DNA of 64,000 bases. Source: Dryomyza anilis. Its lineage: Eukaryota > Arthropoda > Insecta > Diptera > Dryomyzidae. The stretch is taken from positions 76,514,367 to 76,578,366 of the forward strand of contig OX638133.1 of the NCBI GenBank assembly GCA_951804985.1. The letters run 5' to 3'. A program made the position numbers and the translations under genes. Under the pieces are notes generated by a model, which saw nothing but the letters and a program-made list of their open reading frames with translations, did no database searches and was not told the origin of the DNA. Of the stretch, positions 45,770 to 57,198 are shown in pieces; position 1 is the stretch's first letter; each line of letters begins with the position of its first letter.

Positions 45770-46180
45770 CAGCGTTATATTTAACCATTCTAAACGGTCC
45801 CGCGGAATGGAACACTGGGCGTGGTACTCCCAATAGAAGGTACATTCAATATGGTGTATGTCGAAAGTTATTATAGTAATATCAAGAAATATCACACCAG
45901 GTTATACCAACCACCCCAAATTTTTTAAACTAACCATACTGAAATTCACCATACCGAAATTCACCACACCGAAATCTACCACAAAACTCACCACACTAAA
46001 ACTCACCATACTAAAACTTATTACACTAAACTCTCATCACTAAACTTCTGCTGGGAAAAACTCGACAGGGAAACACTCTACGGGGAATAAGTCTACCGGG
46101 AATAATTCTACGGAGAAGAAAGATCTTTTGACGGAGAATTGTTTTTGTTTTCGTTAGATAACACCGGGTCCCTGCTATTT
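45770..46180 (+). mobile_element. Helitron-like element remnant, third copy
   Basis: Contains the gggcgtggtact block, a degenerate 15-bp minisatellite (45,930-46,035), the (tac)ggggaa repeat (46,050-46,110) and the 3' phrase ggagaattgtttttgttttc. It ends accgggtccctgctat, where the expected CTAG reads CTAT. Confidence 0.6.
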
Positions 46181-46184
46181 TTGT

Positions 46185-46420
46185 TCAATTAATTTATTAA
46201 TTAATAGGAATAAATATTTTATCAATATATTAAATTCAAATCGGCTGTAAGTAAATACTCACACCAAACTGTAAGCGCATTCACGCACCACCGGCGTGTC
46301 GCAAATGCGATTGCTAATATGAAGATATGTACGCTAATGCCATTAATAATTTAGTCAGCGCAGTTTCAGCAAAAATTTAATTGTACTGATATAAATTTTT
46401 GGTTATATTTACGAATTTTT
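46185..46420 (+). repeat. Dispersed repeat, best copy
   Basis: Matches 38,940-39,150 and, at its two ends, 16,385-16,515. Starts right after the Helitron-like terminus. Confidence 0.65.
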
Positions 46421-47689
46421 TATCTCTTTACGATTATTGAGCAATTATTACATGCTAATCTGATCGATTTGATTTGAAATGTATACTTCAACGTAGCTGT
46501 ACCACCTATGTCATGTGCACCTAATTCCGTAAGTTTGGGATTTTCATTACGGATGATTAAAAATAAGCACGTGACAATGAAGTTATTTTCCATTTGATAA
46601 AAATAATTATAACATTTTATTCTTTTTAATTTTGAAGATCAAATTTTTCTTATGGTGACGGAATGAGGTACATTTTTTCATTTTTTAATTTTTAATAAAA
46701 AAAAATACTATTTATTATTTTTGATTAGATTTTAAAGTACAAATAACATTTGTCACTGCCTAAGACAGTAATAATTCTGTCAAATCCAAACAAAAGCGCT
46801 CAAATAAAATAAATGACAGCGTCTCGCAAAATTCCAACGCCTAAAAGTATGCAATGCATGTGTTGTAAAAAATGTTGATGAATAACAAATACGTCGCTGG
46901 CAACAATCATTTGACTTCTTTTATTTAGAGGAGGCCTCTAAACAAAAAAACAAAAAAAAAAACATGTTGACTGATGATGTCGGTATGGGATAAGCAACAA
47001 CACATATGATGGCATGTAGGCCTTTTAAATAAATTTAAAAATTTCAGTAGACAAAGCATCAAAAAAAAATATATATAAAAATGAAAAAAATATATTTTTT
47101 TTTATTAAAAAGGCTTTATTTTCATTTATTTCTTTATTTTGATGGCGAAAATTATATTTTTGTCACGTTTCATTGTTTGTCAAACAGTCGTCAATACTTT
47201 AGTGCTGCCATTGTTGTTGCCGCTGTTGATTGTTCCTGTTCTTCTTGACTTACAATAAACAAAAACCACATAAATTATGACACTTTCTTCATGCTTCTCG
47301 AAATCTGGATCCCTCAGACTGCACGTTGTGTCTTAATAGGTTTGAAGGCGATTTATATTGTAGGTGTAAATTTTATATATATGCGCTCTGTCCGTCTGTC
47401 TGCGTCTGTCTTGAGCACGTTAAGACAAATGAAGTTGTTATCAACTCAACTGGCGACTAATGAATGTTGTTGAAAAAGTTGACACAATAGGATTTTCTGT
47501 GAACAATATAAACATCAGATTGGTTGAATAATAAGGTGCATGTGGGCAGGTTTTTATTGTATTAAAGTTGGCAAAATGTTTACAGCGTTTTAGATTAAAT
47601 TTAGCGTGTTTTATAAATTTTTAAATATTTTTTAAATTGATTTTTTGCTTTGTATTTTAGGCTAAGGAGAACAAGCAATACAAGTTTTT
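46421..47689. other. AT-rich, with host-like segment
   Basis: 47,160-47,480 is less AT-rich (gctgccattgttgttgccgctg) and looks single-copy. A ~20-bp motif, ccta-aagtatgcaatgca, at 46,850 recurs at 57,748. No coding frame recognised. Confidence 0.4.
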
Positions 47690-48640
47690 AAGTTTTAGAC
47701 TAAAATTTTAAGTTTTACTACAATCCATTCAAATTCAATTATACAAAAATTCAATAAAATTTAAATTTTTCACATAAAATTCAAACTTTAACATAAAATT
47801 CAATATTTCACTTTAAATTAATTTTTCATTCAAGATTTATTTTTTCTCTCGTATTTCAATTTTTTAATAATTCAATTTTTCACTAAAAAGAATACATTTT
47901 ACTAAATTTTAAATTTGTTACTAAAATTCAATTTTTCACTTAAAATCTATTTTTCACAAATAAAGGGTTTTTCAACAGGGACGCTACAAAAGTAAAGCGA
48001 CAGGAACAGCATACGATGCCATATTTCTTGCCGTTCTTTTGACATTTCTTTTCAGTAACGTTTGCCATTTCATGATGGAAAGATATACGAATTCGAATTT
48101 CGGTAATAAATTTTAATAATTTCGACTCGTTGTTGGCTCGTATATCTTTCCATCATGAAATGGCAAACCTTACTGAAGAGAAATGTCAAAAAAACGGTAA
48201 GAAATATGACGTTATTTGCTCTCCCTGTCGCTCTACTTTTGCAGCGTCCCTGTTGAAAAACCCTTGAAAAAAACGTTTGTAGCGCTCTTATTGAAAAACA
48301 CTTTAGTTAAATTTTTCATTTAGAATAAAATTTTTCACTACAAATTAAATTTTTCACTATAAATTAAAATTTTCCCAAAAAATTAATTTTTACACTAAAA
48401 ATTGAATTTGTTCACTATAAATTTCACTTTTCACTAAAAAAAATTCAATTTTCATTAAAATTTAAATGTTTCACTAAAAAAATCTATTATTACTAAAAAT
48501 TTCATTAGAGATATGATTTTTCACTAAATAATAAAAATGTTCACTAAATGATCAATTTTTCACTGAAAAGAATATATTTATCAGAAGTCTTTTTCTTAAA
48601 TAAAATTTTGCGATAAAAATTATTTTTTTTTCTCGAGCTT
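47690..48640 (-). repeat. 18-19-bp minisatellite array, inverse orientation
   Basis: Degenerate copies of TTCAATTTTTCACTAAAAA, which differs at about two positions from the complement of the 40.4-42.1-kb unit. A palindromic MITE (47,963-48,265) is inserted. Confidence 0.85.
47963..48265. mobile_element. Palindromic MITE, copy 2
   Basis: Same ends (AAGGGTTTTTCA and TGAAAAACCCTT) and same arms as 42,443-42,752. The left flank is TA; the right flank is GA, so one TA copy is mutated. Non-coding. Confidence 0.88.
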
Positions 48641-48699
48641 AATTAACCGAATAAGGTTCATGGAAATTTACGCTGTACTTAAGTCCGACATAGGTGTCA

Positions 48700-51300
48700 C
48701 ACATTTAAAATTGAATACAATATCAAATTTCAGAAAATCTCATAATCATCCCTGGAGTAAAAGTTTTGTCAGGGTAACAGAAATAACTACAAATCATAAA
48801 AAAAAATAAAATAGAAGACGTTTTGGGAAAAAGGTTTGGGTAGAAATCGAAGAACATCGCACAATTTGGTGAAAAAAGAGATGTAACCAAAATAAGAATA
48901 AAAAAATTTAAGGGAAAGGATTGTATAATTCCAATAAGTTCCATTAAGAAAAATTCAATAATTAACATTTTAAAACTAAATTTATTTTTTATTATATTTA
49001 ATAAACCACTTAGAAAACGAACTTGCTATGAAATATACCTGATTGAAAAATCAAAAATCATTATCAGGGTAATAAAATTCGAAACTTTTGCAAATTTTTG
49101 GACGGATTATAATCATGATTTTCAACAAGAGCGCAAAATATGTAGAAAGTAACAAGAGCAAAAACTTATAAGTTCGAAAAGGTTACCTGGTAATAATTAA
49201 ATAATAAACAAAAGAAATAAAATGCTTCAGAGTTTTCAAAAGGAAATTATTAGGCTTAAAACAGTTTCATAAAATATATCAGTCATGTTGGTAGTTTTTT
49301 AAGATCTGAAGATCGTGAATAATAAAGAAAATCTTCTATTGTAAGAAATATTTGATTTTTATGGAAATGTTAAATAAGAAATGTATATTGTTGTATAATA
49401 TGGTTGGATGATGTATAGATACAGATTATATTATATTTTTTGTAAAATTAAAAAAAATAAAAGATTGTAAGAAGAAGACACTTTACTTGAATTGGAACAG
49501 GCGAACATCAAATTAAACACAATACAAGATGTTAAGAAAAATTAAAATCCAGAAAATCTCATAATCATCCCTTGAGGAAAACTGCGCAAAGAAAATTTTC
49601 TTCAAGTTTGTCAGGGTAGCAGAAATAGCTACACGATATAAGAAACATTCGGAAAAGAAGGCCCATTCGAAAGAAAATCTGATTTTTTGGAAGAACTGAA
49701 CAGGTAGACGTTGGACAAAAAGATCAATGTAAGAATTGAAGAACATAGAAAAATGTGAAGAAAAAATTATATATTATATCAGGATACACGATAGAAAAAT
49801 ATAAAAGATCGCATAGTTTCACTAAATTCTATTAGCAATAATGAAAGACTAAGAAAATTTTAAAATTTAAATTTCTTTTTAAAAATATTTTTTATTATTA
49901 AATTATTAATCCATTTAGAAAACTGTTTTTACTTGATTGAAAAATCAGCAATCGAAAGTAAAATTTTCTTTTGGAAGAAAGCTATAGTTTGGAAGATTCC
50001 ATAAATATACAGTCAACAATTCAGACTTTAATCCTCAATGACAATACTTAATAGTTATAAATAGATAATTTTAAGTATTATTGTAAACATTTTCACATAA
50101 AATACAGATAATTTCATCAAATCTGAAGATCATAAATACCAAAAATATTCTTATATTATATTTAAAAGTTTAATTTTGGGAATGTTTATCAAGAAAATTG
50201 GTATATAAGAATCATACAAAATAGTTTGTGTATTGCAAGTTGCAACAGAATACAATACAAAACGTTATGAAAATTGTACAACACAAAAATCAAGAAAATC
50301 TCATAATCATCACTTGAGCAAAACTGCAAAAAGAAAATGTTCTACGATTTCGTCAGTGTATCAGCAATACCTAAACGATATAGAAAACATTGGGAAAAGA
50401 AGGAAAATCTTATTTTTTGAAAGAACTGATGCAGGTAGACGTTGAACTAAACGATAAATGATGAATTGAAAACAATCTGATCATAGAAAAATGTCGAGAA
50501 AAAAAGACGGAAATATCGAAATAACAGAATTATTCTCTATTAATAATATTCAAACCTGTTGGTCTTCATATTTTCTAAATATAAATTTACGTTATAATTA
50601 TTTAAGTTACATTTTTAAAAAGTAGAGGTAGAATTTTTGGAATCTCTATCATTCTGAGTTTATGATATAAATTCAAAAGTTCTCAAACTTGCTGAAGTAT
50701 ACCGATACCTTCTCTAGTGGAAATTTACCCTATTAAGGTAGACATGATCATGGTCTTAACAAATTCATCATGAATGACAAGGGAAATTTTCAATGATCAG
50801 GTCCCTATCATGACCCTAGTACAATTTCTACTAGGAATATAAGATGTTAATACAAATATTTTGTAAAATATTCGTAATTAAAGATCCAATAAATATTGTG
50901 TTAATTATTGTGTGTCATACTGAGGTAAGTATTTTCATAAGACAACCGTGTTCATGCATTTCAAAAGGATCTCATATCAATGATCACGTTGGGAAAATGC
51001 GACAAAAATTATTTTTCATAAAAATCTTAATCATCCCTTGAATACAACGTTGAAAAGAAAGTTTTCTTCAATTTCATTAGGGTAACAGAAATAGCAACAT
51101 GATGCAAGAAAATGGAAAAGTCAGATATATTTCATAAGAACATCAAGACGGTAGAAAGTTACGCAGGTATATGCAGAAGAAGGAAAAAAGATCAATGAGT
51201 TCATTGAAGAAATATTTGAGCAATTTGGTTCGTGTTTGAGAAAAAGATTGTTTGTGTACGCATTCAAAATGTTTATCTAAACACATAACATTTATTTAGA
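48700..51300. repeat. Four-unit long tandem array (~730-820 bp per unit)
   Basis: The phrase gaaaatctcataatcatc (or a close variant) recurs at 48,733, 49,552, 50,294 and 51,020. Each is followed in order by 'cttgag-aaa', 'tcagggtaacagaaata', 'gaaaa-gaag', 'gtagacgtt', 'gaagaacat' and a 'tttagaaaac' block. The units are well diverged. Minus-strand open frames within them do not correspond between units, so they look non-coding. A 125-bp MITE lies in unit 3. Confidence 0.8.
50713..50838. mobile_element. ~125-bp MITE related to 21,370
   Basis: Starts ctctagtggaaatttaccct and ends acaatttctactagg. Terminal inverted repeats are imperfect (CTAGTGGAAATT/AATTTCTACTAG). The interior contains catgatcatg and caatgatcaggtccctatcatg. 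Confidence 0.65.
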
Positions 51301-51317
51301 AAAGTTAACATAAAAAT

Positions 51318-51560
51318 CAGAGCTCTCGATTACCCGGGTACCCGGGCTACCCGGGTTTTTCGAGCTACCCGGATAATACCCGGGTTGTTCAAATACTCGA
51401 AAAACCCGGGTATTGAATGTTCGAGCTACCCGGGTAATTTGTTCGAGCTATTCGAGTAGCTCGTTTGTTCGAGTAGCTCGATTGCTCGATCGTTGTTCGA
51501 GATTCGAGTAGCTCGTTCGTTCGTTTGTTCGATTGACGATTATTCATTTGATCGCTTGTT
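51318..51560. repeat. ACCCGGGTA / TCGAG repeat island
   Basis: Starts cagagctctcgattacccggg. Palindromes tacccgggta and cccggg recur, followed by many ttcgagctac and gttcgagtagctcg units. It is strikingly GC-richer than the flanks. The cagagctctcga start resembles a hAT-type end, but no matching right end is found. Confidence 0.6.
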
Positions 51561-51684
51561 AATTTGTCTGTCCGTTCGTTTGCTTGATGTGGTAGTTGGT
51601 CAGAAGTGGTTGGAAAAAAGTGGGTGGACAAAAGTGGGTGGGTGTGAAAAAGTGGGCGGAAAGTGATAAAAAGACCGCAAAAAA

Positions 51685-52125
51685 AATTATTGCAGAAATC
51701 GGTAGCAGACATCAAGGGAAATCGAATGGTACCACTCTCGGTGGTCCCTGACCCCCAAAAGGGGTCAAAAACCACTTTTTGTCCAAAAAAATTTTATTGC
51801 GGAAATGGATAGCGAGCCTCATTAGAAGACTAATGGTACCCAAAAGGGGGTCACAAACCCATTTATGACCCAAAATTTTTTATTTCGGAAATCGATAGGG
51901 GACATCATTAGAAGGCTAATGGTATCCTTTGGAGTGATCCATGACACTAAAAGGGGGTCAAAAACCCATTTATGACCCAACAATTTTAATTTCGGAAATC
52001 GATAGCGGACATCATTAGAAGGCTAATCGTACCCTTTGGAGTGGTTCAGGTCCCCCCAAAGGGGGTCAAAACCCCATTTTCGAAAAAAAAAAATGTTTGC
52101 AGAAATAGATAGCTGACGTTATGAA
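51685..52125. repeat. ~105-bp tandem repeat, four units
   Basis: Units start attgcagaaatcggtagcag / atttcggaaatcgatagcgg, at about 51,688, 51,797, 51,882 and 51,989. Each contains cattagaaggctaatggtac and aaagggggtcaaaaac, except the second, which has an internal deletion. A partial fifth start lies at 52,097. Confidence 0.85.
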
Positions 52126-52500
52126 ATGCATTTGGACATTCACAAAATTCATAAAAATTCATACTCAGAGAAAAATGTTAAAGTTCGAACTTTTAATGTA
52201 AAAAATTGGAGAATTAAAGGGGGCGATACTTAAATTAAAAGTGAATCTTTAAAATTTAAAATACAAATAAGAGTTATAAATAAAAAATTTATAGTACTCA
52301 ATACTATTTTTTTTTTGTTTCAAAAATCTGTACACGTATATTAAAATTAGTTTTGACAATTAAAAGAAATATTTTGTATAAGGTTTTTGGGTAAACAAAT
52401 AACCAAATAAATTGTATTTTATTTATTGTAAGTAGTGAGTGAAATGAGGCCTTCAAATTACAATTGGTATTCCCAGTCAAAATTAATACAGTTATTTATA

Positions 52501-53434
52501 TAGGGTAGACTGGGGATACAATTTTTTATACCCTACACCTATGAGGTAAAGGGTATAGTAACTTTGTGCATATATTGTAACGCCCCTTAGGAGGCGTGTC
52601 CGGTATGGAAATGTATATATATTCTTGATCAGCATCACTACCCGAGTCCGTTTAGCCATGTCCGTCTGTCTGTCTGTCCGTCTTGCTGTCTTGCTGTCCG
52701 AATACAGAATAACTTGAGAAATACTGATCAGAATACGATGAAATTTCATCTCAATATATTTTAGCCAAAAGTAGGAACTAAGTTTGAAAATGAGCCAAAT
52801 CTGTCAACGGACACGCCCACCTCCCATACAAGTCACTTTTATATAACTCTTTAGGAACTAATAACTCGAAAAGTATTCAAAATATAGTTATAAAATTTAA
52901 AACATGTTGTTATAATTCACCTAAAAATATGTGGTCCAAAAATGGGCGTGATCCGCCCACTTTTTTTTTCATTATTTCCCGGGTTTTCATAGTGGAAATT
53001 TGATCCGTAAATTATTAAAATCAAATCTGTGAAATATTTGCCTTACAAAATTTTAAAAATGCATTAGAATTACTTAAATAACATTTCGCACAAAAAATGC
53101 TTTCATTATCCCAACAAATATCGCAAATTTCTTTTTGGCTTAGTATCATTTAATCTACGTTCCATTATTTGCAAAACACCTTTTGTATTTACATATTTCA
53201 TTGAAAACGTCTACGAAAACCTACCACTATAGAAAACTTTTTCAAAACATTTTTTCACCTGTTCTCGAAAGTAATAAAAAGGCACAAATTTTATTAAAAT
53301 CATGAATGAAAAAGTGGATGCCATATTAAGTAACACATGGCAGTAGTTTTTTGTATTCAAATGCAATAACTTAAAAAAAATTGCAATTTCCCACATTACC
53401 CCATTTCCCACTTTACCCCAAGTTCCCCTAGCAT
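52501..53434 (-). repeat. CTTTACCCC repeat, copy 2, interrupted
   Basis: The left end (tagggtagactgggg) resembles the complement of the right end (ccccaagttcccctag), so these may be terminal inverted repeats. The right half (53,260-53,434) matches the copy at 31.8-32.15 kb. A mini-me copy (52,526-53,058) lies between. Confidence 0.5.
52526..53058 (+). mobile_element. mini-me/DINE-1-like element I (right-truncated)
   Basis: A plus-oriented copy from ataccctacacc, with a short GTCT/CTTGCTGT tract at 52,663-52,698. It ends near aaaattttaaa, before the gtggtccgccc block. Confidence 0.9.
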
Positions 53435-54720
53435 TGATGTATGCAATTTTCATCGGACAAATTGTATTGAGTAGTGTTATTAAGAATATAATATTTTTCA
53501 AAATAGGTGTTTAATTATAAATTGTTTCCTTTCTTATATTTTTGTATTAAAATTTGAAATTTTCTTGGGTGTATCCAAATTCGGTGCATTTACCTTATGC
53601 CTACCAACATAAATATCAACAACACCATAACCTTCAGTAACAACAACACAAAACCAACAAACCTCACCTTCAACTCTACCACTTTTACAGCGCCATTACC
53701 AACACAATCAGCACTACCAACATCATTCGAACCACCAACTTCATTCAACCAACCAACCGACCATTCAGCCATCCAGCCACCTCTCGTTAACTACAACGTT
53801 GCAAGAATGAAATGTTGGCTCTCATTTTTTGGATCAATTTTTGCACAAAATGTTTGCAAATATAAAAAAAATGTATAACTCAAGGTTGCAGGCAGCAGGA
53901 AGCAAAATAAATAATGACTTTTCACACACACATAAACGCACAACGTTGCATACTATTTGGAGTCCTCGCATTGCGCTGCGTTATGGCCGCTGATTTGCTT
54001 GCGTTGCGCGTTCACCGCAGATACATTTGAAAATTGAATTGAAAACGAATTGGATTTGGCGGTTACATGCGTCAGCAGCGCAGGCAGCCAGCCACCGACC
54101 GCAAGTTAACAAATTTCGTTATTTTTACAAAATTTCATTTGCTTTTTGCCAATTTTTTATTTATCGCATTATATTTGCTTTTCGATTTGTATCCGTTTCA
54201 TTTTTATTGTTCATTTTTATTGCGCGCTCTTTTAAGCGGGTTTTATTTGTAAATCTTTTGCTATTTTATTAGTCAGGCTTTTAGGCATCTAAATTGATTT
54301 CCTAATTTTAAATGTTTTTGCCATAAACGTTTTATATTTTAGCAGGTGAGTCACGTTCTGTATATGCCTTCGATTTTTTTTTATATATTTTATTTGTGCA
54401 ACATTCATTATTTATGGCAAATGATTTTTATAGCTCAAAGAAAAGGTCAAAGTTGCAACTGAACGCATATCAAAGGACTTCAAACGAAATCAAATGCAAA
54501 AATAAAAAAAAAACTGAATTTTATCTAAAATACAGCGTAGATAGTTTTCCTTTTAAAAACTGCATTTGTAATAAAAATAAAAAAATATAAAATCCCAAGG
54601 GCACTCATCATGCCAATCTAAATATGCATAATAGATGCGATGGAAAAATTTCAATAATTCCTTTTTTTTTAGAAATTTGCTGTCAAATACAATTTTAAAA
54701 TTACACGTTGAGAAAAAACC
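53435..54720. other. Host-like region
   Basis: 53,590-54,110 is the least AT-rich part, with a C/A-rich stretch (53,600-53,800, aacaacac and ccaacc repeats) and a CpG-containing stretch (53,960-54,100). Two frames over 53,597-53,878, one on each strand, are compositional. It may be a regulatory or untranslated region, but no element can be named. Confidence 0.4.
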
Positions 54721-55690
54721 GTACACACAGAACAGAGATTTGTTGCGCCACCCAACTTTTTCGGTTCTCTTAAACGCTTAGTTCGTTGTTATTGTCAAAA
54801 CCAAAAGAATTCTAGTTTCGACTACAACCAATTTTATATGTTTAAGAACAATTTAGTACAGATTAAGAACTATGTATAAACTAATCAGGCGTAGACAATT
54901 TGATTTAAGCGAATGACGTTAGTTGGTACAACTAACTTATTCATTCTTCCAACCTCATGCCAAAAGAGAATATTTCTGTGTGCACATTTAATTTATATTT
55001 ATAACGTTCACAAGAATGGTCCTTAGATTTCTCTGAAATTTCTGTTTATAAAATTCGATTGAAAAGTTTAACCTCAAAATATGCTCTATTAGTTGGAACA
55101 AATCGTGGAGATATTTCATAGAAATTCGAATATGCGTCAAAACCTCAACGTTCGCGTTTTGGAACCCAATTTGACAACTTTGAAATTGTATTGAAATGAC
55201 GTCGCCCAAATCCATTTAACTAAAATCCAGTACAAATGCCATCTGTTAGAAAATTATTACACACAGAGTAGATATTTGTTGCGTCAACCAACTTATTCAG
55301 TTCTCTCAACCGCTTAGTCAGTTGTTGTCAAAACAAAAAGAGTTGTACATTGTACTGCATCCAAATTGGAACTGTTTTATAATAGTATAGATTTTGAAAT
55401 TTCAAGTGCACACAAAAAAATAATTGCTTGGCGTACAGTTGTTTCAACGAATATTTATTTGCATCTCCCAAATTTAGTCAGCCTCAACTGAAATTCATTT
55501 GTGGTAAACAATAGATTGAAGCGTAACCAACTATTAGTTGGAGCAACTGCAACATTGATTGGGGAAACACACTTTTTATCCATTTTAATTTTTTTTATTT
55601 CCATTGCTACGGCAAATAAATTCAAAATCAGACATAACCAATATTTAGTTGACTTAACAGATAGTTACACGGATAGAAAAGATTTGTTTG
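54721..55690. repeat. Small repeats with ACACAGA- starts
   Basis: Phrases acacacaga-cagagatttgttgcg (54,722) and acacacagagtagatatttgttgcg (55,260) begin two related segments sharing 'caacc-cttagt-gttgttgtcaaaac'. The first ends at 54,977 with aatatttctgtgtg, the inverted end. A third start-like string (acacggatagaaaagatttg) lies at 55,670. Probable small non-autonomous DNA elements. Confidence 0.5.
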
Positions 55691-56019
55691 AATATGTTTG
55701 AATGTAATTAAAAAGTAATACGAAATTACCATACATGTATTAGGAAAGAAGTGTAATTAAATTATTATCGAAATTGAATTTATTTTTGTTCTCGTGTAAA
55801 CATTATTATATTGTCCAGCAGAATCTGTCAAATTTACCATAAATATGTTACAAACCAACATAAAATTTTAATTGCATTTGATTAAACTGTTTCTTGGCAA
55901 TTTACTTGGTTAAAACTATGTTTCGAAACAGAGAAAATGCTAATCAAATCTAAATACAACGTATGTTCGCAACGTTCGTCTTAATTCGATAATTTATCGA
56001 CTGGCAAAGTTGGCAACAT
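55691..56019. other. AT-rich stretch
   Basis: Nothing recognised. Confidence 0.45.
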
Positions 56020-56310
56020 TGTGCAGCATTTTCTACCTACGCCATCTTTTGCCATCGTTTGAACATATTGATGTTTAAAAACAAACAAAAAAGGAATTGG
56101 ATTTAAGTAAATGTATTCTTCCAACATTCTTCTCGTTGAGCAGAATTTTCCATCTACGTCTCTTTTGTCGTCGTTTGAAGTATGTACAGGGTAATTTTAA
56201 ACATACTGATGTTTGAAAACAAACAAAAAATTAATTCTTGTATATAAAGTTGACACTCGTTGATCGGCATTTTGTGCGTACGTGTCTTTTGATGTTCGTT
56301 GAGAAAACGT
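56020..56310. repeat. ~120-bp tandem repeat, two and a half units
   Basis: The phrase 'gcagcattttctacctacg', then tcttttg, then tcgtttgaa, recurs at about 56,022, 56,138 and 56,259. The first two units also share 'catattgatgttt-aaaacaaacaaaaaa'. Confidence 0.75.
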
Positions 56311-56596
56311 GTTCGCGTCGGTAAAAATTTTGTTATTTGTAAATTAAATAAATATATAAATTGTGTAATAAAAAGTACTAATAGTAACAGAGTATAATAT
56401 AGTGCAGTATATAATTTCTGAAAATAATGTGAAAAAACCACAAATAAATATCAGTGTTTCGATTTTCAAACAGAATTTGGCATGTTTTTTTCGAAAAGCC
56501 TCCATGAACTCCTAGCCTACGCTATGTGCTGTACTGAGATCAACTGTAACTGTACCAAATATAAAGCGAGCCTGGATCATCTGCTTTAGCGTCTGC

Positions 56597-57198
56597 ACAC
56601 GCTGCAAAAAAAGGGCTCTCCCAAACATAAATTTGCAGGCATTAACATGTATGTTTGGAATTTTATGTAAACATAATATATAATTGACTGATTAATCATT
56701 TGTAAACAGGGTTGTATTGAAACTTGAACAGTGTTGTAATGAGCTCTGACTTACATTATAATATCCCGGAAACATTTTAAAGTTGCCCATTAAAATGGAG
56801 TATGTTCTAATGGAAACATAATAATTACTACATCCAAATAAAATAAATATTTGAACCGAAACATAAATATGTTCAAAATAAAACGTAATTTTGAACGACC
56901 TGAATATAAATATGTTTCCAGTGAAACATATCAGTTGTTTCAGTACAAATAGTAGTATGTTTGCATAGAAACATATTTAAATATTTTTGAAAGAAATCAT
57001 GAAAATATTATAATGTGATATTATAATGAGATGTTATAATGTAAGTCAGAGCTTTTTACAACACTGTTCAAGCCTCAATACAACCCTGTTTACAAATGAT
57101 TTATCAGTCAATTATATATTATGTTTACATAAAATTCCAAACATACATGTTAATGCCTGCAAAATTATGTTTGGGAGAGCCCTTTTTTTGCAGCGTGT
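56597..57198. mobile_element. 602-bp foldback element
   Basis: Starts ACACGCTGCAAAAAAAGGGC and ends with its complement at 57,198. The arms match over about 190 bp each (cccaaacataa, aggcattaacatgtatgtttgg, catttgtaaacagggttgtattga, acagtgttgtaa, ctctgacttacattata). The centre has an internal repeat of 'gaaacata' phrases. Non-coding, with no clear target-site duplication. Confidence 0.88.

Noticed and set aside
53597..53878. 93-codon plus-strand frame rich in N, T, S and P
   Set aside because: Explained by an A/C-rich strand bias (aacaac, ccaacc repeats). The opposite strand is open too, so coding cannot be inferred.
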